A stretch of DNA of 64,000 nt from Verrucomicrobiota bacterium (GTDB taxonomy: Bacteria > Verrucomicrobiota > Verrucomicrobiia > Limisphaerales > J093): NCBI GenBank assembly GCA_027493615.1, contig JAOSKK010000001.1, positions 967,749 to 1,031,748 of the forward strand, in the 5' to 3' direction. Below the pieces are notes generated by a model. That model worked only from the letters and a program-made list of their open reading frames with translations, was not told where the DNA came from and searched no databases. Below are positions 40,393 to 49,078 of the stretch, piece by piece. Both the position numbers and the translations under genes were made by a program. Each line of letters begins with the position of its first letter. Position 1 is the stretch's first letter.

Positions 40393-42182
40393 ACGCCCCA
40401 TTGCACTCCGTGCCCGTCCTCCGACGGGAAGAAGACCGGACGCCGCAGGAGGCCATGCCACCCGCGGGCGGGGCGCAAGGTCCCGTGTTCCGACGTCCCA
40501 CCCAGGGCCAGGACCACCTGCACGCCCTTCTGTTCGCGGCGGGCCTGGCGGCTGTCCTGGCCGGGTGCACTCTGGCGCCCTCCTACACCCGGCCAGCGGC
40601 GCCCGTCCCTGCGGCGTGGCCGGACGGTCCGGCGTACGCCGCCATCGAACCATCGCCGTCCGCACCGCCCGCCGCGGCACTGCCGTGGGAAGACTTCTTC
40701 GTCGACCCGGCGCTTCGCCGCCTCATCGGCATGGCCCTGACCAACAACCGCGATCTGCGGTTGGCGGCGCTGAATGTCGAGCGAGCGCGGGCCCTGTACG
40801 GCATCCAGCGGGCCGCGCTCTGGCCGGCGGTGAACGCGGTGGGTGCGGGCAGCCGGGCCCGACTGCCCGGGGATCTGACCAGCTCCGGCAACCCACAGAC
40901 CGTGGAACGTTACGATGCCAACCTGGGTGTCGCGGCCTGGGAGATCGACTTCTTCGGCCGGATCCGCAGCTTGAAGAACCGGGCGCTCGAGGAGTACCTG
41001 GCCAGCGAACAGGCTCGCCGCAGCGCGCAGATCCTGCTGGTGTCCACGGTCGCCCAAGCCTGCCTGGCACTGGCCGCGGACCGCGAGAATCTCGCGCTGG
41101 CCGAGACGACCCTCACCGCACAGCAGGGGGCGTATGACCTGGTCAAGCGCCGGTACGAGCTCGGGCTGGTTCCGGAGCTGGATCTGTTGCGGGCTCAGAC
41201 ACCCCTCGAGGTGGCCCGCCGGGACGTCGCCGTCTACACGCAACGGGTCGCGCAGGACGAGAACACCCTGACCTTGCTGGCCGGAGGGCCGGTGCCCGGC
41301 GAGTGGCTTCCCGGCCGCTTGAGCGACGTGGAATCTCTCGCGCCGGTGGCCGCGGGACTGCCCTCCGATGTGTTGCTGCAGCGGCCGGACGTGTTGCAGG
41401 CGGAGAACCGGCTCCGGGCGGCCAACGCGGACATCGGCGCGGCCCGGGCGGCCTTCTTCCCGCGCGTCTCCTTGACAGCGGCGGTCGGGACGGCCAGCGG
41501 CGAGCTGTCCGGGCTGTTCAAGGCCGGTTCCGGCGCGTGGAGTTATGCGCCGCAAATTGTGATGCCGCTGTTCGATGCGCGGACGTGGTCGGCGCACAAG
41601 GCGGCGAAGGTCCAACGGGAGATGGCCGTGACGGATTACGAGCGGGCAATCCAGACGGCGTTCCGGGAAGTGGCCGACGCGCTGGCGGTTTGCGGGACGG
41701 TGGACCGGCAGGTGGCGGCGCAGGAAGCGCTGGTACAAGCGCTGGCCGAGACGTATCGTCTGGCCAGTTCGCGCTATGACAGAGGCATCGACAGCTACCT
41801 GGGCGTGCTCGACGCGCAACGCTCGCTCTTCGCCGCAGAGCAGGTCCTGGTGTTGCTGCGCCTCCAGGCGAGGGTCAGCCAAGTCCAGCTTTACGCCGTG
41901 CTGGGGGCGGCGGGCCGTTCGAGCCCGCCCCGGACTCCGGCGCGCTGGCCCAGGCACCAGCCACCCGCCAATGAGAGGGAAGGAAGAATGCAGAAGGAAG
42001 AATGCAGAAGAGGCATCCGGCCGGGTCGGTTGATGGCCTCTGAGCAGGTCCAGCAGAAACCGGCCACTCCCCATGAGTGTGCCGTCCCTGCTGGGGCCAG
42101 GTTTCCCCATCAGCCGCTGCGACTTCGCCTTCTCACGTCGGCGCCTCCTTCGACCTTCGACCTTCTGACATCTGACATCTGA
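40389..42182 (+). CDS. Outer-membrane efflux channel lipoprotein (OprM/NodT family)
   Basis: A TolC-type channel. The signal ends AAVLAGC, followed by the family start TLAPSYTRPAAPVP. Blocks: LPWEDFFVDPALRRLIGMAL, NNRDLRLAALNVERARA, WEIDFFGRIRSLKNRALEEY, VLLQRPDVLQAENRLRAANA and YLGVLDAQRSLFAAEQ. The literal frame runs to 42182, but its last ~90 residues are translated intergenic sequence. If a base is missing near 41905, the frame becomes LGGGGPFEPAPDSGALAQAP and stops at 41972-41974, the more plausible end. Last gene of the efflux operon. Confidence 0.9.
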   Translation: MNAPLHSVPVLRREEDRTPQEAMPPAGGAQGPVFRRPTQGQDHLHALLFAAGLAAVLAGCTLAPSYTRPAAPVPAAWPDGPAYAAIEPSPSAPPAAALPWEDFFVDPALRRLIGMALTNNRDLRLAALNVERARALYGIQRAALWPAVNAVGAGSRARLPGDLTSSGNPQTVERYDANLGVAAWEIDFFGRIRSLKNRALEEYLASEQARRSAQILLVSTVAQACLALAADRENLALAETTLTAQQGAYDLVKRRYELGLVPELDLLRAQTPLEVARRDVAVYTQRVAQDENTLTLLAGGPVPGEWLPGRLSDVESLAPVAAGLPSDVLLQRPDVLQAENRLRAANADIGAARAAFFPRVSLTAAVGTASGELSGLFKAGSGAWSYAPQIVMPLFDARTWSAHKAAKVQREMAVTDYERAIQTAFREVADALAVCGTVDRQVAAQEALVQALAETYRLASSRYDRGIDSYLGVLDAQRSLFAAEQVLVLLRLQARVSQVQLYAVLGAAGRSSPPRTPARWPRHQPPANEREGRMQKEECRRGIRPGRLMASEQVQQKPATPHECAVPAGARFPHQPLRLRLLTSAPPSTFDLLTSDI

Positions 42183-42209
42183 CTTCGCCCTTCGAACTTC
42201 TCCTCCCCC

Positions 42210-43380
42210 ATGCAAACCCCTCCCTCCAGCCTCATGGCCATCGCCGCCACCACGCTCGCGGCGCTGGTGAACTGTCTCCTCGATGCAGGCCCAGCCCCCG
42301 GACCCCGCCAGGTCCGCAGGTGATCTCCCCCGAGGTCTCGGCTGAACGCCAGGTCACCTTCCGCCTGCTGGCGCCCAAAGCTGAGCAGGTCCAACTGAAC
42401 AGCGGCGGCGACATCCCCGGCATCGGCGCCGGGCAGGGTCGTGCCTTAACCAAAGCGGAGAACGGTGTCTGGGAAACCACCGTGGGCCCGCTGCCGCCGG
42501 GCGCCTACCGTTACAGCTTCCTGGTGGACGGTGTGACCGTGGTGGACCCGCGCAATCCCAAGACCAGCGAGTCGAACGAGAACACCTGGAGCCTCGTGCA
42601 GGTGCCGGGAGCGGACTGGTTGGACACGCGGGACGTCCCGCACGGGGCGGTGGCCCAGGTCACCTACTGGGCGTCCACGTTGAAACGTTTTCGTCGCCTG
42701 CACGTGTACACGCCGCCGGGCTACGAGTCGGGCGAGAGGGCCGGTACCCCGTCCTCTACCTCCTGCACGGGGCCTTCGACTCGGACAATTCCTGGAGCAC
42801 CGTCGGCCGCGCCGGGTTCATCCTGGACAACCTGATCGCGGCCGGAAAGGCCCGCCCGATGATCGTGGTGATGCCGCATGGCCACACCGGGCCGTTCCGG
42901 TTCGGGGCGCCGCTCACCGGGGAATTCGAGCCGGAGTTCATGGCGGACATCCTGCCCATGATCGAGCGGCGTTACCGGGTCCACACCGACCGAGCGAACC
43001 GCGCGATGGCGGGTCTGTCCATGGGCGGGGCGCAGACGCTGAACATCGGCATCCCGCACCTCGACCGGTTTGGCTACCTGGGCGTGTTCAGCTCCGGAAT
43101 CTTCGGCATCGCCGGCGGGCCGGGAGGGAACCAGGCGCAGGGCCCGAGCTTCGAGGAGCGACACGGGGCGGTGCTGGACGACGCGAAGTTGAAGGAAGGC
43201 CTCAACCTCTTCTGGTTCGCCACGGGGAAGGATGACTTCCTGGTCCGGACCTCACGCGCCACGGTGGAGATGTTTCAGAAGCACGGCTTTGCGGTGGTCT
43301 ATCGCGAGACCGACGGGGCGCACACCTGGGACAAGTGGCGCGAGTACCTGGCCGAGTTCGCGCCGCAACTGTTCCGCTGA
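42210..43380 (+). CDS. Secreted esterase of the enterochelin/ferulic esterase type with N-terminal CBM48-like domain
   Basis: ATG 42210 gives a leader ([19 protein letters not shown]). After a break near 42285 an immunoglobulin-like domain follows ([40 protein letters not shown]). After another break near 42745 the alpha/beta-hydrolase reads [33 protein letters not shown], the nucleophile elbow [13 protein letters not shown], and [13 protein letters not shown] with the catalytic His. Xylan- or siderophore-ester hydrolysis are typical of relatives; a plant-polymer role fits the CE15 gene in the same window. Confidence 0.82.
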
Positions 43381-43708
43381 ACCACGCCAGACAAGGTCTC
43401 CATTTGACATTTGTCTCTGCCTCCCGACCGGTTGGCTGAGCGGAGTGGGGCGGGGGTGGAAACATGATGGGACGCGCCAGGAGGGAGGCGCGGAACGGAG
43501 GATGGCGTAACCGGGGGACCGAGCAGGTCTTTCGGCGAGGACGCTCCGGATCTGATCTGAGGCGTTGGTGAGCAGTAGGTTGGGCCAGCATCTGCAGCGG
43601 CGCAGGCAACAGGGCTGGCGCGCCCGCACGCGTGTCAGCCTGCACGCACTTGGAGCGGTTGGGATAGGTTCGTCTGTGAATGCGCTCCGGAAGAGATGAC
43701 TCTTGCGA

Positions 43709-43811
43709 GAGCCGGATGGGAGAAATCCCCATGTCCGGTGCTACGAGGGAGAGGGGGGCGGCGGTCATTGGTCCTCGGACGTTTCTTCGCGTGCTCTCCT
43801 CTCTACTCGAC
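43709..43811 (+). mobile_element. Group II intron 3' fragment (domains V and VI)
   Basis: A domain V hairpin starts at 43709: GAGCCGGAT, containing the AGC triad, pairs with the strand ending about 43741. An upper stem GGGA-GAAA-TCCC with a GNRA tetraloop lies between them. Domain VI follows: GAGGGAGAGG (43745) pairs with CCTCTC-TACTC ending at 43808, leaving a bulged A at 43805. That A is about 7 bases from a 3' end at GAC (43811). No reverse transcriptase frame is present upstream, so this is a truncated intron. Sequence from 43381 to 43708 may include more intron remnant; no gene is seen there. Confidence 0.6.
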
Positions 43812-44926
43812 TCGGAGCGGCTGAGCCTGGTGAGGCCACGGAGGTCGAACGTGGGGAGAGCCTTGGCGGCGTTGCAGGGCCAGTGGGCTTCGTAGTGGCT
43901 CGGGCTGGTCTTGTACATCCACACCCCGGAATGCGCGCGACAAGCCACCTGCTGGCCCATCCGGCCCGCCACCGCAACCAGGCAGTCATTCACGAACGGA
44001 TCCGGCGTGACGATCTGGCCTGGCCCCTTCACCAATTGGCGCCAGAACCGTCGCGTCGCGTTCAGCTCTTTGACCGGATCGAGGCGAGCGATGCAGGCGG
44101 CGGTCTCATCCTCCACCGCCCCGCAAGGGATGCGCCATACTCGCATCACCTCCTCGCCGGGCGCCAGCTCGACCACCCACTCGAGCAAGCGCCGCGGCCG
44201 GTCACCAGCTCCGGGCGGGCTGGCGGATTCGTCGTTCCATCGCAGTTGGCCCTTTGCCGGCGGGCACAGGATGTACCGCACCCGGCCGCCCACCCGGCCA
44301 AGAGGCGCCACGTAGCTGTGCGGGATCGTGGGGGCGAGTCCATCGAACTGAGTGCATTTGTAGCCCAACCGGACCCGGCGAGTGTCACCGAAGTGCTGCC
44401 AGAGATGGGCGGAGCGGCGGTGTGAGCCGGCATTCCGGACGGCACAGAGCGTGGACAACCAGGACCGCGCCGGCGCTGGGCCGCGAACTGACCTTGAACT
44501 CGCGACCCAGCAGATGGGCAAACACCGTCTCTTCCCAGTCCACTTCACCCTCTTGTGTGGCGATGTGAGGAAGGGGGAGGCGGCCCTCGTCGAGCCAGCG
44601 ATGGAGCTCCGGACTCGCTGTCCCCCGGCGGTCGGGGAAGCGCATCGGCTCGCCGTAGCCCACGGAGAGGTGGAGTCGCGTCTCGCCCAGAACCGTCAGT
44701 TCTTGCTGATGACCTTGACATCACGCGATTCCAACGGCCCCAACAGCAAGGCACCGTTCCACATCACGCAGTGACGAGCCTGGTTCAACGTCCACTCGCC
44801 AGCGGGGGAAGTGCCCACGGATTGGTTGCGGCGGACAGGGCGCAGAGGAAGCAGACCAGGGCGAAATGACCGGCGACGCTCCTTGCTCGGAGCTTGCCAG
44901 GAAGCCACGGCCTGCTCGAGGGGCAA
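43812..44926 (-). pseudogene. Six-hairpin-type glycosidase-like gene, truncated by a group II intron
   Basis: Fragments in several minus-strand frames form one protein in order: a hydrophobic leader (FALVCFLCALSAATNPWAL), WTLNQARHCVMWNGALLLGP, EPMRFPDRRGTASPELHRWL, DWEETVFAHLLGREF, FDGLAPTIPHSYVAPLGRVG, LEWVVELAPGEEVMRVWRIP and CRAHSGVWMYKTSPSHYEAH, then CNAAKALPTFDLRGLTRLS. Similarity stops at 43812, exactly where the antisense intron fragment ends. The C-terminal catalytic half of the protein is missing. The family call is tentative and rests on the alpha/alpha-barrel-like HYEAHWPCNAAKAL segment. Confidence 0.5.
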
Positions 44927-44974
44927 TCGTCGGCCCGGTCTGCCCAGCGGCTCATTCCGAAGGGGTTGGTCCAG

Positions 44975-45454
44975 CTACGGGCTCACCAGCCGGAAGAAAC
45001 AGGTCTTTGGGCCGATAGCCAAGGTCGTCGGATTGCCAGTACTGACTGTCACTGGCGTCCACGCCGGTACGGCCAAGTCTTCGGCCACCTCCAAGACGAA
45101 CCCGGTAGCCGCCGGCGACCAGGAAATCGTGACCCTGTTTCCCGCCATCTGGATGAACAGGGTCGGACCGCCGGTGACCGGCACCGTTAGGCCGGGCCAG
45201 AACCCGCCGGCAAGGGTGAAGCCACCACCGCTCAGGGTGCCAGCGTCGGCCTGTCCCGCAGTCCCCTCGACGGCATAGCCTTCACCGACGCTGGCGTCGC
45301 CGCCGCCGTCCACGGTGAACCAATCCGAGGCGTACTGGCCTCGCGCCGGCAGGTGCAAGGTCAGACAGAGGAGGAAGCCGATCGCCAACGCGCATCCGCG
45401 AGCTCGCTGCCGTTGTGGATTTGCCGTCGCCGTCGTCATGGTCAGTGTGTTCAT
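44975..45454 (-). CDS. Small secreted protein with GGG-rich core
   Basis: An intact 159-residue protein. The signal peptide is CALAIGFLLCLTLHLPARGQ. The mature part reads DWFTVDGGGDASVGEGYAVE and AGTLSGGGFTLAGGFWPG, a pattern that recurs in secreted proteins of verrucomicrobia and planctomycetes. A C-terminal beta-rich segment follows (VTISWSPAATGFVLEVAEDL) resembling the end of fibronectin-like domains in those proteins. Function unknown. Similar orientation and spacing to the two secreted genes upstream on the same strand. Confidence 0.75.
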   Translation of the reverse strand: MNTLTMTTATANPQRQRARGCALAIGFLLCLTLHLPARGQYASDWFTVDGGGDASVGEGYAVEGTAGQADAGTLSGGGFTLAGGFWPGLTVPVTGGPTLFIQMAGNRVTISWSPAATGFVLEVAEDLAVPAWTPVTVSTGNPTTLAIGPKTCFFRLVSP

Positions 45455-45508
45455 GGTCGAAAACCCAGAGGATTGTTTCGGTTCTGCCGTCCGGCTCCCG
45501 GCCGCCGG

Positions 45509-46999
45509 TCATCGCCCGATCATCGCCGTGCCGCCGTAGCTGCGGAGTGTGAGGCGCTTCCTGAGCACAAGTCGCTCGGGGGTGCTCCCCGCCTTGACGT
45601 GCACGACCCCACCCGGTGAGGAGGCGGCAACGCCCTCGGCGAGCGTGTTGAAGGGTGCGCTGAAGGTCCCGGCCTCGATCAGGCCCGCATAAGCGAAGTC
45701 CACCCAGACTTCGGGGAACCACTCGACGGTGATCGAGCTGTCGCCTGACTGGAACTCGTGCACCCGCACCCGGTAGGCGGTCCGGCCCAGAGGACCGGTG
45801 TGCGTCAGGAGGTCCGTGGTTGTGCCGCTTCCCCAGAGCGTGCTGTTGGGCGGGGGCCAAGGATAATCCGGTCCGTAGGGTCCCATGTTCCAGTTCATCC
45901 GCTTGCCATCCGCGAGAATGACCAGGTTGTGGTCGGAGTTCTGCTGGACATACCAGAGCGCCAGCCCGGTTCCCGGCACCGAGCGGTCATACTCACCCAA
46001 CTGCGGATTTCGATACTCGAGCAGCCAGAAGTCCGACAAACTGGGGTTGTTGGGGTCCCAGAGTAGGACGGGACTCGTGGGTTCTCCGGACGTCGCGACG
46101 GGGAGGGCCGCGGTGCCGGAACCCGTAAGCGGGAAGATGCGCGGTTCGCACCAGCCGAAGACCATCCGGTGCCACGGATCGGGGTACATGCGATGCGGAT
46201 CGTCGGGGTCCGAAAGGGTACAACCCATCACCGTCATGTCCTGGTTACAGCATGTGGGGGGATACAGGTCGTCGGCTCCGAGCTCGTGGCACAGCTCGTG
46301 GCAAATGGTGGCGAAGTCCTGGCGTGCGCCGTTCCAGATCACCGGATGCGCGCACACCGCGTTGGAAATCATCACTCCTGCCCAAGGGAGAACCACCGGC
46401 GCGCACCACCGGATCCCGGCGCCTTCCCGGCTTTCCCATTCACTCGTCACGATAAGAATCTGGAGTTCGTTGGGGGTGATGTTGTGGTCGTGATTGGCGT
46501 CGTAGCTGGCGATGTTGAACGAGCCGGCGTTGGCGGCAAGGACCTGGGCCACAATGTTGGACGAATAGACGCGGTCGTCATTGTCCTTTCCCGGCCGACA
46601 GGGGTCGGCCACCTTGTCCAGGTATTTCAACGACTTGGCGCTCGAGAGATGCACGCCCCCGAGGACGCCGGCGCGGGTCCACTGGAAGCGCCCGTTCGAG
46701 ACCGCCTTGAAATACTCGTTCACGCTGTTCGTCGGGCCGAAGCAGAGCCGGTCGTATTCCGGGATGGTTTTCAGCGTGCCCGGGATGCCGTCGAACTGCG
46801 CCAGCAGGATCACCAGCGGCCGGGTGCCCACCGCGGGGCTGTCCCACATCCCCAAGTGGCCATAGCCGAAGTCCGTGGGTTGTGGTGTCGCGGCAACGGC
46901 TCCCGCCCGGAGCAGCCCGGCGGCCACGAAACAAATCGCGGATGGCACGCGACCCAGCGCGGCAAAGCCGCAGCACAAGGCTTTCATAGCGTTCTCCAC
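45509..46999 (-). CDS. Secreted M6-family zinc metalloprotease with beta-helix-like C-terminus
   Basis: An intact 496-residue protein. After a signal peptide the pro/catalytic part reads PLVILLAQFDG and NEYFKAVSNGRFQWTRAGV. The zinc site is ICHELCHELGADDLYPP: HELCH gives the two His and Glu, and GADDLY the third-ligand region of M6 (immune-inhibitor-A-like) proteases. The metal-site region is followed by PDPWHRMVFGWCEP. The C-terminal part SAPFNTLAEGVAASSPGGVV and LVLRKRLTLRSYGG resembles the first turns of a right-handed beta-helix. Two starts (46999 and 46987) are possible. Confidence 0.85.
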   Translation of the reverse strand: MENAMKALCCGFAALGRVPSAICFVAAGLLRAGAVAATPQPTDFGYGHLGMWDSPAVGTRPLVILLAQFDGIPGTLKTIPEYDRLCFGPTNSVNEYFKAVSNGRFQWTRAGVLGGVHLSSAKSLKYLDKVADPCRPGKDNDDRVYSSNIVAQVLAANAGSFNIASYDANHDHNITPNELQILIVTSEWESREGAGIRWCAPVVLPWAGVMISNAVCAHPVIWNGARQDFATICHELCHELGADDLYPPTCCNQDMTVMGCTLSDPDDPHRMYPDPWHRMVFGWCEPRIFPLTGSGTAALPVATSGEPTSPVLLWDPNNPSLSDFWLLEYRNPQLGEYDRSVPGTGLALWYVQQNSDHNLVILADGKRMNWNMGPYGPDYPWPPPNSTLWGSGTTTDLLTHTGPLGRTAYRVRVHEFQSGDSSITVEWFPEVWVDFAYAGLIEAGTFSAPFNTLAEGVAASSPGGVVHVKAGSTPERLVLRKRLTLRSYGGTAMIGR

Positions 47000-47017
47000 T
47001 TCATGATGTGACCTCTG

Positions 47018-49005
47018 CTACTGGAGGGTGACCAGCACCAGCACAAATCCGCGTCCGTTGGCCAGGCCCGTCATGGCTTTGCCCAGGATCGCGCCTTGCG
47101 CCCGCTTGTGGTCCGTCACCTTCATGGCGTGGCCGGGTGTGGCGGCGGTGGTCAGGAGGTCGCCCGGCGCAATCGCGCCATTGCGGGTGTCCGCCAGCAC
47201 GTACACGCGCCCAGTGAGCGCCACGTTGCTCCCGCCGCCGAGCACCCCGGCTTGATGCAGGCTCAGCCCGGGCTGGATGCCGTTGGCGCCGCTGATGATC
47301 CCGGCGACGCACCGGTCGTAAGCGCGCTGGCTCTGCTTCAGTTTGCCGGGATGCGCCTCATCAATCACCACGACCGATACCGGCGGGAGGTCGGGTGAAG
47401 TCACCTCAAAAGGCTCGGCGACGTCGGCTCCGCCCGTGATCGCCAGTACCGGGACCGAGAGGGTGCCGTCCATGCCGAGTTTCATCATATCGCCCTTCTT
47501 CGGGGTCCAGAAGTTCAGGGCGTTGTCCTGACCGCCGGCGGTGATTTGCCACTGGTCCTGGCCCCGGGCTTGCAGTTCGAGGCGTGCCCAGTCGCCGGCC
47601 GCGAGCTGGACCAGCGTCAACTGGGGTTGGCCGGCCACCGCGCTGCCCTCGACGTGCAGCATGCCGCGCGGCGAGGTCGTATTGATCCCGACGCCGTTGC
47701 CGGCCCGGATGAGGAACTGGTTGGGCGCGGTCGAGGCGAAGTCCGCATAGTGGTTGTCCGCCCCCACAAAGGCGCCGTCGTGCAGGGCTTGGGCCTGGGT
47801 GCCGGCGGCCAAGGTGTTGTAGCCCGAGGCGTCGTTGCCGTTGCCGCCGGGTACCGTGCCGCCGGGGCCGCTGACCCGATTGTGCGTGCCGCCACCGATC
47901 GTGCCGACAAACGCCGAGACCTGGTTATCCAAGCCGCCGGCGACCACCGCGTGGTGCGCCTTGGGGAGGACGATGTTCGTCTGGCCGCCCCCGACGGCCG
48001 CATGATCGGCGTCGAGGCCGATGAAGTTGTCCTGACCACCCGACACGCTGCTATACCAGGCCAGCGTCCGGTTCCATTTACCCCCGGCCACGACTGCGGC
48101 CACGCCGGCGACCATGTTATCGAGTCCACCGCCGATCGTCCCGAAACTGGCCCCCACGGCGTTGGGTTCATTGAGGTGGGCAAACGGCGGCACGAAGACC
48201 CGCGCGCCGCCGCCAGCGATGGTTGCGCCGCTGACGCCGGTGGAGATCGCGTTCCCGCTGAAGCCGGCGATCACGTTGGGGGCCTCGCCGCCGCCGGGTT
48301 CGGAGTCGCATCGCCCGGCTGTTGTTGACGCGCACCTCGAACGGTCGCCCATCCAACGTGCCGATGAAGTTCGCGTCCGTGGTGCCCGAGTTTCCGGAGA
48401 TGCCCCCATCCGGCGTTGGTGACCACGGTTCCGGGACTGGCGGAGATGCGCAGACCGTGGCCCTCGGGAGCCACGGTAATATTGGCACCCGCAGTCAACG
48501 TCACGGCGTCGGTCAGCCCGTTGAGGCTGGTCACCACCTGGCCGGAAGCCAGCTTGGCCGCGGTGATGGCACCATCGGCGATGCCGGCCGCACTCACCGC
48601 GCCGGGCGCCACCTGGCTTGCGCTGGTGGCATTTGCCGCAAACAGCGCGTACGGCGTCGGCGTCAGTTCCTGACGGGGCGCGAGAACCGCAAACGCGGCG
48701 GGGGCGTGGGTCCGCACGCCGATCTCGAGCCAGCGGGCGCCGCCATCGAAGGCACCGGCCCCGAAGTCCAGCGTGACAGTGAACCGCCCGTCGCCAACCG
48801 GCGTCTGGGCCTTCGTGACCACGCCGAGCGGATCGCCGGCGCCAGGCTGATCGTAGAGCTTGAACTCGAGATCGTACGGGCCGGTGACGGGGCCGTTCGC
48901 GTCCTGCAGGTACCCCTGGTAAGTGAACGCCGTGCCCAAGGAGCCGGTCAGGGCCTTGCTGGCGACGAGGACGCACGCGGCGAGGGGAAGGAGATGCGCT
49001 TTCAT
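47018..49005 (-). CDS. Secreted tail-fibre/adhesin-like protein with head-type repeats (two frame breaks)
   Basis: Signal peptide LPLAACVLVASKALT, then FTYQGYLQDANGPVTGPYDL and ELTPTPYALFAANA, a domain often found at the start of such proteins. Breaks near 48415 and 48310 lead into repeats like those of trimeric adhesin heads: FGTIGGGLDNMVAG, SSVSGGQDNFIG, AAVGGGQTN, VVAGGLDNQV and GTIGGGTHNRVSG, about 22-26 residues apart. It then has NQFLIRAGNGVGINTTSPRG and a C-terminal ADVAEPFEVTSPDLPP domain as in phage-tail/S74-like proteins. Likely a surface or secreted fibre. Confidence 0.75.
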
Positions 49006-49078
49006 GGAGGTAAGTGGTTCTCCTCCTATATCCGCACATCCGCAGGCGATCTTTCAGTGAAAGTCAGCGAAAGAGGCC

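Noticed and set aside
41975..42182. Extended C-terminal tail of the outer-membrane channel protein
   Set aside because: It translates intergenic repeats (GGAAGAATGCAGAA and TCTGACATC); a one-base correction gives a natural stop at 41974.
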